Source: Acinetobacter populi (GTDB taxonomy: Bacteria > Pseudomonadota > Gammaproteobacteria > Pseudomonadales > Moraxellaceae). From it: a DNA stretch of 64,000 nucleotides. A program made the position numbers and the translations under genes. The stretch covers positions 235,370 through 299,369 of the forward strand of contig NZ_NEXX01000006.1 of assembly GCF_002174125.1 (NCBI RefSeq), written 5' to 3'. The notes under the pieces are model-generated. The model saw only the letters and a program-made list of their open reading frames with translations. It did no database searches and was not told the origin of the DNA. Positions 45,302 through 54,505 of this stretch are shown here, one piece after another. The number at the start of each line of letters is the position of its first letter. Within the stretch, counting starts at the first letter, position 1.

Positions 45302-46891
45302 TTAGAGTTTGTGTTGGTCATCTTCTGGATGAAGATTAATGTCTGCAACACCTGTTGGTAAATTTACCGCTGCGTTTGAGTCAGTCGGAGGTGTAACCGG
45401 ATTAGGTTGATTCGCCTCTTTCTCAGCTTTATCGATCAATTTAGTTAACAAGCGTTCTGCTGGCTGACGACCACCAAGACCGAAGGCCAGTGCAAATGCA
45501 ACTGCTACACCACCAAGTGTTAAACCGAATGCGAGATTGACAATAGAATCTGCGATACCCATAGCACGTAAGCCCATGGCAATGACCAGACCCATAATCA
45601 AAATACGAACCAAATTACCCAACCAGCGTGAGCTGTTATATTCACCACGTTGAACCACATTGGCAACGGTATTGGCTAACCAGAAACCGATCACCAGAAT
45701 CACTGCACCCAACAGAATATTTGCACCAAACTGGATAAACATACTGATCAAAGCACTAACCTGACCAAAGTCCAGTCGGTTTGCAGCTTCTGCTGTGGCA
45801 AACAGCATGGTGAAGAACACAATTAAAAATCCGATAAAGCTAGAAATTTTTTGTTCGCCCAAAAAGCGTTGTACATCCAGTTTCGCCGGAATATTGTCAA
45901 TGCCTGTACCTGCAAGCAATTCTGCCACCAATTGCCCAACAAAGCGCGCAACCACATAGGCAATAATCAGAATAATTGCAGCGCCTAAAATATTAGGAAT
46001 AGCGGCAAGAATTTGATTCAACATTGAAGTTGCAGGTTGGGAAATCGATTCCACACCCAGTGCATCAAATGCAATAATCAATGCAGTAATAATCACCACA
46101 GTAAATACAAATGAGCCGAGTAATTTTGGTAAATTGGTTTGTTTAAATACACCAATTTTTTCTGCCTGTGTCTGTAATCCCAGACTATTGGACAAGCCTT
46201 CCACAATACCACGTACAATTTTGGCAAGAATATATCCTGCAAAAACGATAATACCTGCAATAAACAGATTCGGAATAAATGAAACCGCTTCTGTCACCAT
46301 CACCTGTACCGGTGCAAGCAAACCATTTAAGCCAAGGATCGACAGCACAATCGGTAAAAATATTAATAAAATTAACCAATAGCTAATTTCAGCAATATTT
46401 TTACTTAAAGGTGCAACACCCACTTCCTGACTGAGCTTTTCATCAATCTGTGTACGTGCCAATGCTTTACTTAAACCCGCACGAACCAGTGTCGCAACTA
46501 GCCAACCCACCAGACTCACAATTGCCGCAGCAATTAAAGTCGGAATGAATGCCAGTACTTCACCGACCATATTGGCAAATGGTGCACTCACCGAATGCAG
46601 ATTCAGTACATTTAAGCCAGCCACAATGGCAATGATTAAAATAAACCAAAAGATAATTCTGGCAAAAATTTGCTCAATATCTGTACCTGTTTGCGTTGAC
46701 TGATTAAGTTTCTGATTGAGATGAACTTTTGCAAGCAGCTTTTTAATCCCTCCAGAAATTAATAAAGCGACAATCCAACCCACGATAAAGATCGCAATTG
46801 CACCAAGTATTGGATGGAATTGATCCCAAAAGTAATAGAAATCAAGTCTCTGCCCTGACCCTGGGTGATTAAAGCCAAATTGATCGTTCAT
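45302..46891 (-). CDS. Mechanosensitive ion channel family protein with TM-helix repeats
   Basis: This 529-residue inner-membrane protein consists mainly of repeated hydrophobic modules of the conserved-TM-helix type (PF05552-like). Examples are IGWIVALLISGGIKKLLAK-type (IVGWIVALLISGGIKKLLAK), LVGWLVATLVRAGLSKAL, FAGYILAKIVRGIVEGL, IAYVVARFVGQLVAELL and IGFWLANTVANVVQ. About eleven helices are expected. The C-terminus has FGLTLGGVAVAFALAFGLGGRQPAERLL, resembling the pore region of MscS-like channels, but the MscS cytoplasmic beta/alpha domain is missing. A polar tail ends HPEDDQHKL. A role in osmotic adaptation is inferred from the family. Confidence 0.85.
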   Translation of the reverse strand: MNDQFGFNHPGSGQRLDFYYFWDQFHPILGAIAIFIVGWIVALLISGGIKKLLAKVHLNQKLNQSTQTGTDIEQIFARIIFWFILIIAIVAGLNVLNLHSVSAPFANMVGEVLAFIPTLIAAAIVSLVGWLVATLVRAGLSKALARTQIDEKLSQEVGVAPLSKNIAEISYWLILLIFLPIVLSILGLNGLLAPVQVMVTEAVSFIPNLFIAGIIVFAGYILAKIVRGIVEGLSNSLGLQTQAEKIGVFKQTNLPKLLGSFVFTVVIITALIIAFDALGVESISQPATSMLNQILAAIPNILGAAIILIIAYVVARFVGQLVAELLAGTGIDNIPAKLDVQRFLGEQKISSFIGFLIVFFTMLFATAEAANRLDFGQVSALISMFIQFGANILLGAVILVIGFWLANTVANVVQRGEYNSSRWLGNLVRILIMGLVIAMGLRAMGIADSIVNLAFGLTLGGVAVAFALAFGLGGRQPAERLLTKLIDKAEKEANQPNPVTPPTDSNAAVNLPTGVADINLHPEDDQHKL

Positions 46892-47018
46892 ATACAGTAT
46901 TCCCCTTATAATTTATTTTTGACGATAGAGACAGCCCGTTGCTTGTTCTCTATTGGTACTTACTCTTTACTTGACTTTGATATCAAATAAAAGATTATTA
47001 AACATATATCGTTCTTGG

Positions 47019-47207
47019 CTATTGCTCCTGTTGCTGATTATTTTGCTGTGCCGGTAACTCCGTTGGATTTGGTTTGATATTAATCAACATAATGATCAAA
47101 CAAATAATGAAAAACAGAGCAACTGCAATCCCGATATACTTCACTCGTTTGGTCTTTTCTTTTGGACTCAGTTCTTCGGGATCATTACTTGGTTGTTGTG
47201 AAGTCAT
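47019..47207 (-). CDS. Small single-pass membrane protein, 62 residues
   Basis: This protein has a polar N-terminus (MTSQQPSNDPEELSPKEKTKR), one strong transmembrane helix (IGIAVALFFIICLIIMLI) and a Pro/Gln-rich periplasmic tail (PAQQNNQQQEQ). GGAG lies 9 bases before the ATG at 47207. I do not recognise the family. It lies upstream of the mechanosensitive-channel-type gene on the same strand, with a 127-base gap. Confidence 0.7.
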   Translation of the reverse strand: MTSQQPSNDPEELSPKEKTKRVKYIGIAVALFFIICLIIMLINIKPNPTELPAQQNNQQQEQ

Positions 47208-47375
47208 TGCATATTACTCCTTGTAATTCGTATATTTTTTATGCTAACAAAGCAAGCTAAGTGTATGTGTTTTAAAATGTATCGTTTTGGCTAACTTTGT
47301 ATGCTTATTTTTTAGCTTGAAGTTTAGCAATTGGCATATATAATAATTCACCTTTTTTTATTGGTGTTGCCGTAT

Positions 47376-47798
47376 ATGGCTTATCGCCTGATCCCTGTTA
47401 GTCTATCTCTCGCTACCGATGTTAGTCATCAATGCTGGTTACATAAGACACGTGACCAACATTTGGTGGGAATTATTAAATTTTGCAAACCTGATTCCGA
47501 ATTGACCTGGGGTGATATCGAATACTGCCGTCGTCGTATCGAAGAATTCTCATTAATGCCATTTCCAGAATGTATCAATGCCATGATTATAGATATTCAT
47601 GATTTTAATGCATTTATTGATAATGACCTGGTGCTTACTCCGTGGCGCTTACAGGAGGAAGATTGTCTGATACGCCTTGTCGTGGCACCCGATCAAATGG
47701 AATCTTACGCCAGCATTTTTGATCCAACCTGGTTATGTAGCGATGTCGATCATGCCATCAAGGAAATTCGTGAATTTATGGATATGTTTGTTCATTAA
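47376..47798 (+). CDS. Hypothetical soluble protein, 140 residues
   Basis: The product is acidic and cytoplasmic-looking, with no signal peptide when started at the ATG at 47376 (MAYRLIPVSLSLATDVSHQ). A TTG at 47331 would add 15 hydrophobic residues, but no ribosome site supports it. Segments such as ELTWGDIEYCRRRIEEFSLMPFPECINAMIIDIHDF and DVDHAIKEIREFMDMFVH suggest a mixed alpha/beta fold. I do not recognise a family. Neighbours are small membrane proteins on the opposite strand. Confidence 0.65.
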   Translation: MAYRLIPVSLSLATDVSHQCWLHKTRDQHLVGIIKFCKPDSELTWGDIEYCRRRIEEFSLMPFPECINAMIIDIHDFNAFIDNDLVLTPWRLQEEDCLIRLVVAPDQMESYASIFDPTWLCSDVDHAIKEIREFMDMFVH

Positions 47799-47828
47799 TT
47801 TTTATCGAATATATTTGAAATTAAATTT

Positions 47829-48149
47829 TTAGATTGAAAACCAAAATAAAAGCAAAAGAATTATAGTACTACCATACAGCCCTGCTGCCCATTGTGCTGG
47901 CACCACATTGAAATCGGCATGCTTGCTATACGTCCAACACAAATATAATGAAACGATAAAAAAACCGGCGCTATATACGCCAGCAGCCATTAAAATAAAA
48001 ATGAAGACTACAGCTCTGGAAAGTGCCGGCCATCCACTCTGATAGGGAAAAATAAGATTAAGTAAAATCGCTATGATTGCCAATCCCAAGCCTACAAAAA
48101 ATGCTTTGAGAGGAATCAATCCAATTTTCTGTGCTGCTATATCATTCAT
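47829..48149 (-). CDS. Small membrane protein, 106 residues, three helices
   Basis: This protein has three hydrophobic helices (about residues 13-33, 44-70 and 84-104) and very short loops, so it is an integral inner-membrane protein. GAGGTG precedes the ATG at 48149. The loop LNLIFPYQSGWPALSRAVV joins helices one and two. I do not recognise the family. It converges with the hypothetical gene at 47376-47798 with 30 bases between stops. Confidence 0.68.
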   Translation of the reverse strand: MNDIAAQKIGLIPLKAFFVGLGLAIIAILLNLIFPYQSGWPALSRAVVFIFILMAAGVYSAGFFIVSLYLCWTYSKHADFNVVPAQWAAGLYGSTIILLLLFWFSI

Positions 48150-48311
48150 TTACACCTCACAACACGATAACGTCCTTCGAGATATAAGGTTTAGATTTAA
48201 GTTTGTGTAAATAAACATCAGTTCTGGATAAAAGCACTTGTTTTATATAGATAAAATTAATTTCAATGAAAGAATCACGACGGAGTCTTACATTATAGGT
48301 TCATATATCTG

Positions 48312-48485
48312 GTTTAACCTTCGGTTCGACCTACTTTTCTTTCGGGAAAAGTAGGCAAAACCATTTGTCCGCTGCAAACTCGGTCAAATACCGCTAAAAA
48401 AACAAATTAATTGAAAAACATTATTTTGCAGACAACTTACTAACCTCAGACAAGCAGCGGACACTGCTACGAAATCAATTTTTTC
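48312..48485. repeat. Structured intergenic repeat element
   Basis: This roughly 170-base non-coding stretch has two inverted repeats. One is a perfect 10-bp hairpin (CCTACTTTTC/GAAAAGTAGG, 48330-48355). The other is TGTCCGCTGC at 48366-48375 with its exact complement at 48455-48464. The sequence resembles intergenic repeats that I recall from other Acinetobacter genomes, but I cannot confirm copy number here; only one copy is in this window. No transposase is associated. Confidence 0.5.
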
Positions 48486-48605
48486 TACTCATCTTATCCC
48501 GAATTCACGTTAAATAAGGTGATAATGCACAAGCATAAATCCTCTGCTAACAACTTAATTTTTCCTAAAAATACCTTTAATATTTTTCTGTTGGCAATCT
48601 ATCGA
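48486..48605. other. Remaining part of the gap before fpr
   Basis: The 456-base gap between the 106-residue membrane protein and fpr holds the repeat described at 48312-48485 and otherwise AT-rich sequence. I see no credible gene or strong terminator in the remainder. Confidence 0.5.
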
Positions 48606-49367
48606 TTACCAATAGTTTTCTACCGCGATATTACCTACACCACGACGATTCATAATCAATCCTCTGCATTTCAATGCTTCTTTGGTATCTTCCACCATTT
48701 GCGGATTACCACACAGCATGACATGGCTGCTTTCGACATTAAATTTTAAATCGGCTTCCTGTTCCAAATCACCCGATTCGATCAATTTCGGTAATCGATG
48801 ATTGAGTTTAGCAAAAGGATCGCGAGTAATAATCGGTAAAAAACAAAATTCTGCACCATTCTCACCAAAGATATTTTGAATTTCATTTATTCGATCGACA
48901 TACGCCAGCTCTTGCTGAGTACGTACACTATATGCCAAAACAATATGACGATATTTTTGCCATGTTTCGAAATCCTGTAACATGGAAATAAAAGGAGCCA
49001 AACCAGTTCCTGTCGCCAGCAACCATAAATCGTGTGGTGCAGGTTCTTGATAACGTGCCAAGGTTAAAAATCCATAAGGAATTTTTTCCAGATAAATTTG
49101 ATCGCCCGGTTTTAAATATTGTAATTGTGAGGTGAATGCACCTTCAGGCACGACAATAGAAAAAAATTCCAGCGTTTCATCAAAAGGTGACGACACAATG
49201 GAATACGCCCGCACAATCAGTTCACCCTCGACCTGAATCCCGATTCGTGCAAATTGTCCCGCAGTAAATCGAAAAGCAGATGGGCGTGTCATGGTAAAGC
49301 TAAATAGATTCGCTGCCCATCTTTTGACAGAAAGTACGGTTTCTAAAGTATATTTTTCCTCAGACAT
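48606..49367 (-). CDS. fpr: Ferredoxin/flavodoxin-NADP+ reductase
   Basis: Fpr moves electrons between NADPH and ferredoxin or flavodoxin, supporting iron-sulfur and oxidative-stress repair. This 253-residue FAD enzyme has the FAD-binding RAYSIVSSPFDETLEFFSIVV, the NADPH-binding LLATGTGLAPFISMLQD, HVMLCGNPQMVEDTKEAL and the terminal VENYW, whose aromatic end stacks on the flavin as in bacterial Fpr proteins. It is divergent from the LysR gene that starts 82 bases away, matching the fprA-finR pair of pseudomonads. Confidence 0.95.
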   Translation of the reverse strand: MSEEKYTLETVLSVKRWAANLFSFTMTRPSAFRFTAGQFARIGIQVEGELIVRAYSIVSSPFDETLEFFSIVVPEGAFTSQLQYLKPGDQIYLEKIPYGFLTLARYQEPAPHDLWLLATGTGLAPFISMLQDFETWQKYRHIVLAYSVRTQQELAYVDRINEIQNIFGENGAEFCFLPIITRDPFAKLNHRLPKLIESGDLEQEADLKFNVESSHVMLCGNPQMVEDTKEALKCRGLIMNRRGVGNIAVENYW

Positions 49368-49449
49368 GGTAACTTCATGGCATACTATAAAGCACTCATG
49401 TTAGCATGACTCAAAGATTCACTCACTATTTTAATTTAAGAGCCTGATT

Positions 49450-50346
49450 ATGCGTATGACGCTTCGCCAATTGGCTGTATTTGTTGCGGTCGCACAAGAA
49501 GGAACGGTAACACGTGCCAGTGATGCCGTTCGACTGACCCAAAGTGCAGCGAGTATGGCATTATCGGATCTGGAAGATGGTCTTGGTTCACCCCTGTTTG
49601 ATCGTCAAGGTAAACGCCTGCAACTCAATGATCTTGGACGCTATTTATTACCACAGGCATTGGAAATTCTAGGACGCTGTGAAGCTTTTGAACAAGCCGC
49701 AAAAGGTGAATTACAGGGCATTGATTTACGTCTTGGCGCCACCCTAACCATCAGTGATTATTTAATTCCAGATCTAATGGCAAACTTTTTATTGCAGCAG
49801 CCGCAGGCACATTTACAGCTTCAGGTCGGCAATACCCGGCAAATTATAGAAGCGGTCAGTCAGTTCCAACTTGATTTGGCCTTGATTGAAGGTTCCTGTC
49901 ATTTACCGCAACTTCAGTGTATTCACTGGCAAGATGATGAACTGGCGGTATGCTGTGCGCCCTCACATCCTTTGGCACAATTAAAACGTAAACTCAGCAT
50001 TGATGATTTTAAAAACGTAGAATGGATTTTGCGGGAAGAAGGTTCGGGAACTCGGGAAGTGTTTGATCATGCCATTTTGCAGGATCTGCCTGATGCCGAC
50101 ATCCGTCTTACACTAGGCCATAATGAGGCGATTTTAAAAATTGTAGCAGGCGGTATCGGCATTGCATGTATTTCCAAACTGGCCATTGCCCCACTTGCTG
50201 AAAAAAATCAGGTTGTTATTTTGGATACCCCATTCTGGCAATTAACCCGCCCTTTATTTATGCTGGTACACCGTCAAAAATATCAAGGCCCTGGACTTAA
50301 GGCATTTATGCAATTTTGTGAAGATCAAGTAAAAAAAGAAGCTTAA
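49450..50346 (+). CDS. LysR-type regulator, FinR-like
   Basis: This 298-residue LysR regulator has an N-terminal winged helix (LRQLAVFVAVAQEGTVTRASDAVRLTQSAASMALSDLEDGLGSPLFDRQGKRLQLNDLG) and a periplasmic-binding-protein-like effector domain (about 90-295). Divergent placement next to fpr is the arrangement of FinR of Pseudomonas putida, which activates fprA under superoxide and sulfur stress. Regulation of fpr through the 82-base intergenic space is therefore likely but not shown. The second residue pair MRMTLRQL fits a LysR start. Confidence 0.88.
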   Translation: MRMTLRQLAVFVAVAQEGTVTRASDAVRLTQSAASMALSDLEDGLGSPLFDRQGKRLQLNDLGRYLLPQALEILGRCEAFEQAAKGELQGIDLRLGATLTISDYLIPDLMANFLLQQPQAHLQLQVGNTRQIIEAVSQFQLDLALIEGSCHLPQLQCIHWQDDELAVCCAPSHPLAQLKRKLSIDDFKNVEWILREEGSGTREVFDHAILQDLPDADIRLTLGHNEAILKIVAGGIGIACISKLAIAPLAEKNQVVILDTPFWQLTRPLFMLVHRQKYQGPGLKAFMQFCEDQVKKEA

Positions 50347-50369
50347 TTGCTTCTTCTTTACTTAACATA

Positions 50370-50960
50370 TCACCATCGACTATCATTTTCACAAGCATCG
50401 CCATCTCCGTCACCATCCATTTTTGTTCCGGGACAATTTCTTACAAACCAATTAGCCTCAGCTTTAGAATTCATTTGTGAACAATGTATTCGACCATCAC
50501 AAGTAAAACTATTAGAGCTACTATCTACTTGCTGATTTGCAATTCTAAGTGTTTCATTGCTAATTGGTTGATGAGCTAGGTTAGATCTTTGAACGTAATT
50601 TTGTATTTGAATATAAATAAAAAAAGCTGCTCCTCCAATTAAAATTATCCTGCTCATAAAGGAAAAAACACTCATTGATTCTGATTTTTTCTTATAAATA
50701 GGTTTTAAATTATTTTTATGAGATTTGGCAGAATGATTTAAATTTCTTTCTAATGGAAAATCTAACCGAACAATATTTACAGCTTTAATTTTTTCACCAT
50801 CTTTTCCTACACTAAATGTTAATTCTTCTCCTATTTGAGGTAAAGAACCTTTAGGAAAATCTTTAATATGAAAAAAGATCGCTTTGCCATCCGTATCTGA
50901 CTCAATAAAACCAAAACCACGATCTTGATTGTATTTTTTAATTTTTCCAGTTTTTATCAT
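50370..50960 (-). CDS. Cold-shock domain, membrane helix and excalibur domain protein
   Basis: This 196-residue protein starts with a cold-shock domain (about 1-67: GKIKKYNQDRGFGFIESD with RNP-1 KxxRGFGFI, then AIFFHIKDF). A basic spacer (about 68-93), one transmembrane helix (MSRIILIGGAAFFIYIQI, about 100-117), a polar linker and a C-terminal excalibur calcium-binding domain follow. The last has TCDGRIHCSQMNS...WFVRNCPGTKMDGDGDGDACE, with the DxDxDGxxCE loop and four cysteines. The nucleic-acid-binding part should face the cytoplasm and the excalibur part the periplasm. Its AT-rich codon use differs from upp and fpr. Function unknown. Confidence 0.85.
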   Translation of the reverse strand: MIKTGKIKKYNQDRGFGFIESDTDGKAIFFHIKDFPKGSLPQIGEELTFSVGKDGEKIKAVNIVRLDFPLERNLNHSAKSHKNNLKPIYKKKSESMSVFSFMSRIILIGGAAFFIYIQIQNYVQRSNLAHQPISNETLRIANQQVDSSSNSFTCDGRIHCSQMNSKAEANWFVRNCPGTKMDGDGDGDACENDSRW

Positions 50961-50977
50961 ATTATTCTATTCCTTTC

Positions 50978-51008
50978 ATTAAGCCTTCCTGATGATAAAA
51001 GGCTTAAT
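50978..51008 (-). other. Stem-loop between upp and the cold-shock/excalibur gene
   Basis: A 10-bp inverted repeat ATTAAGCCTT/AAGGCTTAAT encloses an 11-nt loop in the short gap after the upp stop. Without a T-run it may be a weak terminator, or allow read-through into the excalibur gene. Confidence 0.4.
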
Positions 51009-51024
51009 GTTAGTTCATTATTTT

Positions 51025-51657
51025 TTATTTCTGCACACTACCAAAGATTTTATCGCCGGCATCACCAAGACCTGGAATGATATAACCATTTTCATTGAGG
51101 CCATCATCGATAGATGCGGTATAAATTCGCACATCTGGATGAGCATTTTCTACACGTTGAATACCTTCGGGTGCAGCAACCAAAACCATGACCCGAATAT
51201 CTTTACAGCCACCAGCTTTTAATACATCGATCGCTGCCACTAGCGAGCTTCCTGTTGCCAGCATAGGATCAATAATCATGGCAATACGATTGCAGACATC
51301 CGGAACCAGTTTTTTATAATAAGTGCGCGCTTCTAGCGTTTCTTCGTCACGTTCAAGCCCTAGTACACTCACCTTGGCACTTGGAATCAGGTTAAGCACA
51401 CCATCTAACATACCAATGCCGGCACGTAAGATTGGGACAACTGTAATTTTTTTACCGGCAATACGCTCTGAATGCACTTTTCCAGCCCAGCCATCAATCA
51501 CATGATCTTCCAGTTGTAAATCTTTGGTGGCTTCATAGGTCAGTAACATCGTGACTTCTTGTGCCAACTCTCTAAAATTCTTGGTACTAATATCAGAGCG
51601 ACGTAATAAACCAAGTTTATGACGAATCAATGGATGGCGAATTTCTTGTATCGGCAC
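51025..51657 (-). CDS. upp: Uracil phosphoribosyltransferase
   Basis: Upp salvages uracil by joining it to PRPP to form UMP. The 210-residue protein has [13 protein letters not shown] at the start, [13 protein letters not shown], the PRPP-binding [20 protein letters not shown] and the uracil-binding [22 protein letters not shown] at the end. It is monocistronic or cotranscribed with the downstream cold-shock/excalibur gene. Confidence 0.97.
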   Translation of the reverse strand: MPIQEIRHPLIRHKLGLLRRSDISTKNFRELAQEVTMLLTYEATKDLQLEDHVIDGWAGKVHSERIAGKKITVVPILRAGIGMLDGVLNLIPSAKVSVLGLERDEETLEARTYYKKLVPDVCNRIAMIIDPMLATGSSLVAAIDVLKAGGCKDIRVMVLVAAPEGIQRVENAHPDVRIYTASIDDGLNENGYIIPGLGDAGDKIFGSVQK

Positions 51658-51819
51658 AGGACGTTACCTTAAATTTAAATCAAAACGCTATTATAGGGAT
51701 TTTTTAATCTGATCACCAAGGTTTTAGCCTGAAATATCCAGAGATTGTTTTTAATGAATTAATTTTAATCGACACCTGATTCATCTATGAATGATCAATC
51801 GGTTCAGATTGCTTTAATA

Positions 51820-51854
51820 AAAAATGCCTGATCAAATATTTCATTCAATCAGGC
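51820..51854 (-). terminator. Rho-independent terminator at the end of the pca-qui cluster
   Basis: On the minus strand GCCTGAT/ATCAGGC encloses a 15-nt loop and is followed by a T-rich tract, 34 bases downstream of the quiA stop. It marks the 3' end of the long catabolic transcript. Confidence 0.75.
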
Positions 51855-51887
51855 GTCGGATATGACATAAAAAGTTGGCTTTATCGA

Positions 51888-54317
51888 TTAATCCGGCAAG
51901 GCATAGGCAATCACATAATCACCATGATCTGGAGATTGACGCGCACCGCCAGCCGAGATCACCACATATTGTTTACCGGTTTTTGCCGAACGATAAGAGA
52001 TTGGTGTACCCTGACTGCCTACAGGTAAACGGGATTTCCACAACTCACGACCATTTGATGAATCAAACGCACGTAGGTAATAATCCTGTGTCGCTGCAAA
52101 GAACACTAGTCCACCTTGTGTCGCCATTGGACCACCAATGGTTGGCATGCCAATGGGTACTTTTAATCCCATTTTAATGCCTAAAGGTCCGGTATCCTGT
52201 ACGGTACCCAATGGAACTTGCCATGCAATCTGACGAGTTTTCATATCAATTGCGGTCATAGTGCCATAGGGTGGTTTTTGGCACGGAATATTCAGTTTCG
52301 ACCAGAACCGATCCTTGACAACTTTATAAGGTGTACCTTTCATCGGTACTGCCCCCATACCAGTATTGACGCTCTCACCACCATTGGCTTCCAGTGCCAA
52401 ATCTTCCGGACTTTGTGCAATCAATTGAATCCATAGCCCCAAACGCATGTCATTGACAAACATATACTGATGGGTTGGATCAAATGCAATACTACCCCAG
52501 TTCATGCCGCCCAAAGAGCCTGGAAAGCTTAATGAAACATCCTTACCGGGCGCAGTATATAAACCTTCATAACGCATGGATTTAAAGCTAATCCGGCACA
52601 TCAATTGATCAAACGGTGTGGCACCCCACATGTCTGATTCTGTTAAGGTCTGATTGCCAATTTGTGGCATTTCAACCGAACGCGGCTGTGTTGCACTATA
52701 TTGCTCATCAGGAATATCTGCTGGTTTTACTGCCTGTTCAACTACTTTGGTCAGCGGCTTGCCTGTGACACGATCCAGTACAAAGAATTGGCCTGATTTA
52801 GTTCCAATCACAACCGCAGGTTTGTTGCTGCCATCCTGCATTGGAAAATCAACCAGACTAGGTTGCATCGGCAAGTCAAAATCCCATAGATCATTATGAA
52901 CGGTTTGATAAACCCATTTTTCTTTCCCAGTCGTGGCATCGAGTGCAAGTACAGAAGTATTATATTTATGATCCAGAGGTTGACGATTGCCACCCCATAT
53001 GTCAACCGAAGAACTTCCCATCGGCAGAAATACGGTATTCATTTGTGGATCATAAGACATGGCTGCCCATGAATTTGCAGAACTACGTTTGTACGTTTCA
53101 CCCGGTTTTAAGATATAGTTTGGATCAGGATTACGTGGATCAAATGCCCAGCGTAACTCCCCGGTAATCACATCATAGGCTCGGATAACGCCACCCGGCA
53201 TGTCTGCTGCCACATTATCGGCAATACGACTTCCCACAACAAGCACCGTGCCGGCAACTGTCGGTGCAGAAGTGACTTCAAAACGAGGGGCTTTGGTACC
53301 ATCACCCAGACCCTGTAATAGATCAACCGTACCGTTTACACCAAAATCCGTACAACGCTCGCCAGTATCTGCATTGACAGCAATTAAACGACCATCAGGC
53401 GTATTGGTATAGACACGACGCAAGCAGCTTGTATTGCTGGCAACTGCTTTTACTGGTGTTGCACCGGCGAGTGTCGGTTGTATCAATGGCTGAGTTGAAT
53501 CAAAATAAGCCACACCACGACAACGTTCCCAAGCATCAGCTTTGGAGTTGACTTCAGCTTTCCATAACTGTTTACCCGTATCTACATCCAGCGCAAAAAT
53601 ATTGTTATGCGGAGTACATAGGAACAGTTTATTGCCTACTTGTAACGGTGTCTGTTGATCCTCTGCCCCATTACCACTACCCGTGGTAAAATCACCAGTA
53701 CGAAAACGCCAGACTTCTTTAAGGTTTTTAACATTATTGCGGTTAATCTGATCCAGTGCAGAAAAACGACTACCGCCCGCATCATTACCATAATGTGACC
53801 AATTAACCTGCTGTTTTTCGGCATCTACAGGGATTAAAGGCAATGCCTGACCTGATGCGCTAACCGTCGGATGCGGCTGAAACATCTGATAAAAACCGAT
53901 CAACATGCCCAGTATGGTCAATCCGGCAATTGTATATGCAGGTGCAGATAGAGTGGATTGAAATTGATAACGGCGAATTGCAGGTAAAGTCAGCATCAAT
54001 GCTGCAAAAATACCAGCCGGAAACATTAAACGCGAGAATAATGGCCAGAATTCCCATCCAGCATCCAGCAATGACCAGATGATGGTTGCCACAAATACCA
54101 GCGTAAACAACCAGACACCAAGTGCCTTCTTCTTAAAAACAAAGACTGCGGATGCCAAAGTAAATAAACCGGCAAGCAGGAAATACCAAGAGCCACCGAG
54201 ACTCACCAGTTTCCCACCACCGATCACATAAAATGCACCTGTCAATAACAGGGCCAATCCCAGAATAAAACACCATATTTTAAATAGGATATGGGACTTT
54301 GTATGAGTGTCAGACAT
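51888..54317 (-). CDS. quiA: PQQ-dependent quinate/shikimate dehydrogenase
   Basis: QuiA oxidises quinate to 3-dehydroquinate and shikimate to 3-dehydroshikimate at the outer face of the inner membrane, reducing ubiquinone. The 809-residue protein has five N-terminal helices (about 10-140) and the PQQ propeller, with WSHYGNDAGGSRFSALDQINRNNV, VNADTGERCTDFG, WVYQTVHNDLWDFDLPMQPSLVDF, WGATPFDQLMCR and KQYVVISAGG. I chose the ATG at 54317 (MSDTHTK), preceded by GGAG; the frame extends 7 codons upstream. Position at the end of the qui genes as in A. baylyi supports quinate over glucose as substrate. It is paralogous to the gene at 1-563. Confidence 0.93.
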   Translation of the reverse strand: MSDTHTKSHILFKIWCFILGLALLLTGAFYVIGGGKLVSLGGSWYFLLAGLFTLASAVFVFKKKALGVWLFTLVFVATIIWSLLDAGWEFWPLFSRLMFPAGIFAALMLTLPAIRRYQFQSTLSAPAYTIAGLTILGMLIGFYQMFQPHPTVSASGQALPLIPVDAEKQQVNWSHYGNDAGGSRFSALDQINRNNVKNLKEVWRFRTGDFTTGSGNGAEDQQTPLQVGNKLFLCTPHNNIFALDVDTGKQLWKAEVNSKADAWERCRGVAYFDSTQPLIQPTLAGATPVKAVASNTSCLRRVYTNTPDGRLIAVNADTGERCTDFGVNGTVDLLQGLGDGTKAPRFEVTSAPTVAGTVLVVGSRIADNVAADMPGGVIRAYDVITGELRWAFDPRNPDPNYILKPGETYKRSSANSWAAMSYDPQMNTVFLPMGSSSVDIWGGNRQPLDHKYNTSVLALDATTGKEKWVYQTVHNDLWDFDLPMQPSLVDFPMQDGSNKPAVVIGTKSGQFFVLDRVTGKPLTKVVEQAVKPADIPDEQYSATQPRSVEMPQIGNQTLTESDMWGATPFDQLMCRISFKSMRYEGLYTAPGKDVSLSFPGSLGGMNWGSIAFDPTHQYMFVNDMRLGLWIQLIAQSPEDLALEANGGESVNTGMGAVPMKGTPYKVVKDRFWSKLNIPCQKPPYGTMTAIDMKTRQIAWQVPLGTVQDTGPLGIKMGLKVPIGMPTIGGPMATQGGLVFFAATQDYYLRAFDSSNGRELWKSRLPVGSQGTPISYRSAKTGKQYVVISAGGARQSPDHGDYVIAYALPD

Positions 54318-54400
54318 AGATCTTACTCCAAGCAACATGTGTATATTTTTTCTGGAAAATTGCCAGTTTTTTCCGAGAATACATCCATGTTAAAAAGTTC

Positions 54401-54427
54401 AGCTAAAACCGAATAACGGCTTTAGCT
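54401..54427 (-). other. Intercistronic hairpin between quiX and quiA
   Basis: An 11-bp stem (one G-U) with a 5-nt loop lies in the 188-base gap and is followed on the minus strand by a short T-run (GAACTTTTTAA). It could be a leaky terminator reducing quiA expression relative to upstream genes. Confidence 0.5.
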
Positions 54428-54505
54428 GGTTAATTTCTGCATAATTCCGAACACTTATATCATTTTCGTCCAATATTAAAATCCAGCGACAAAGTTGAAT
54501 AAGGA

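Noticed and set aside
47019..48149. Possible small toxin or defence cluster formed by the three small genes
   Set aside because: The genes are on alternating strands, have no toxin, nuclease or immunity motifs, and look like ordinary small membrane or soluble proteins.
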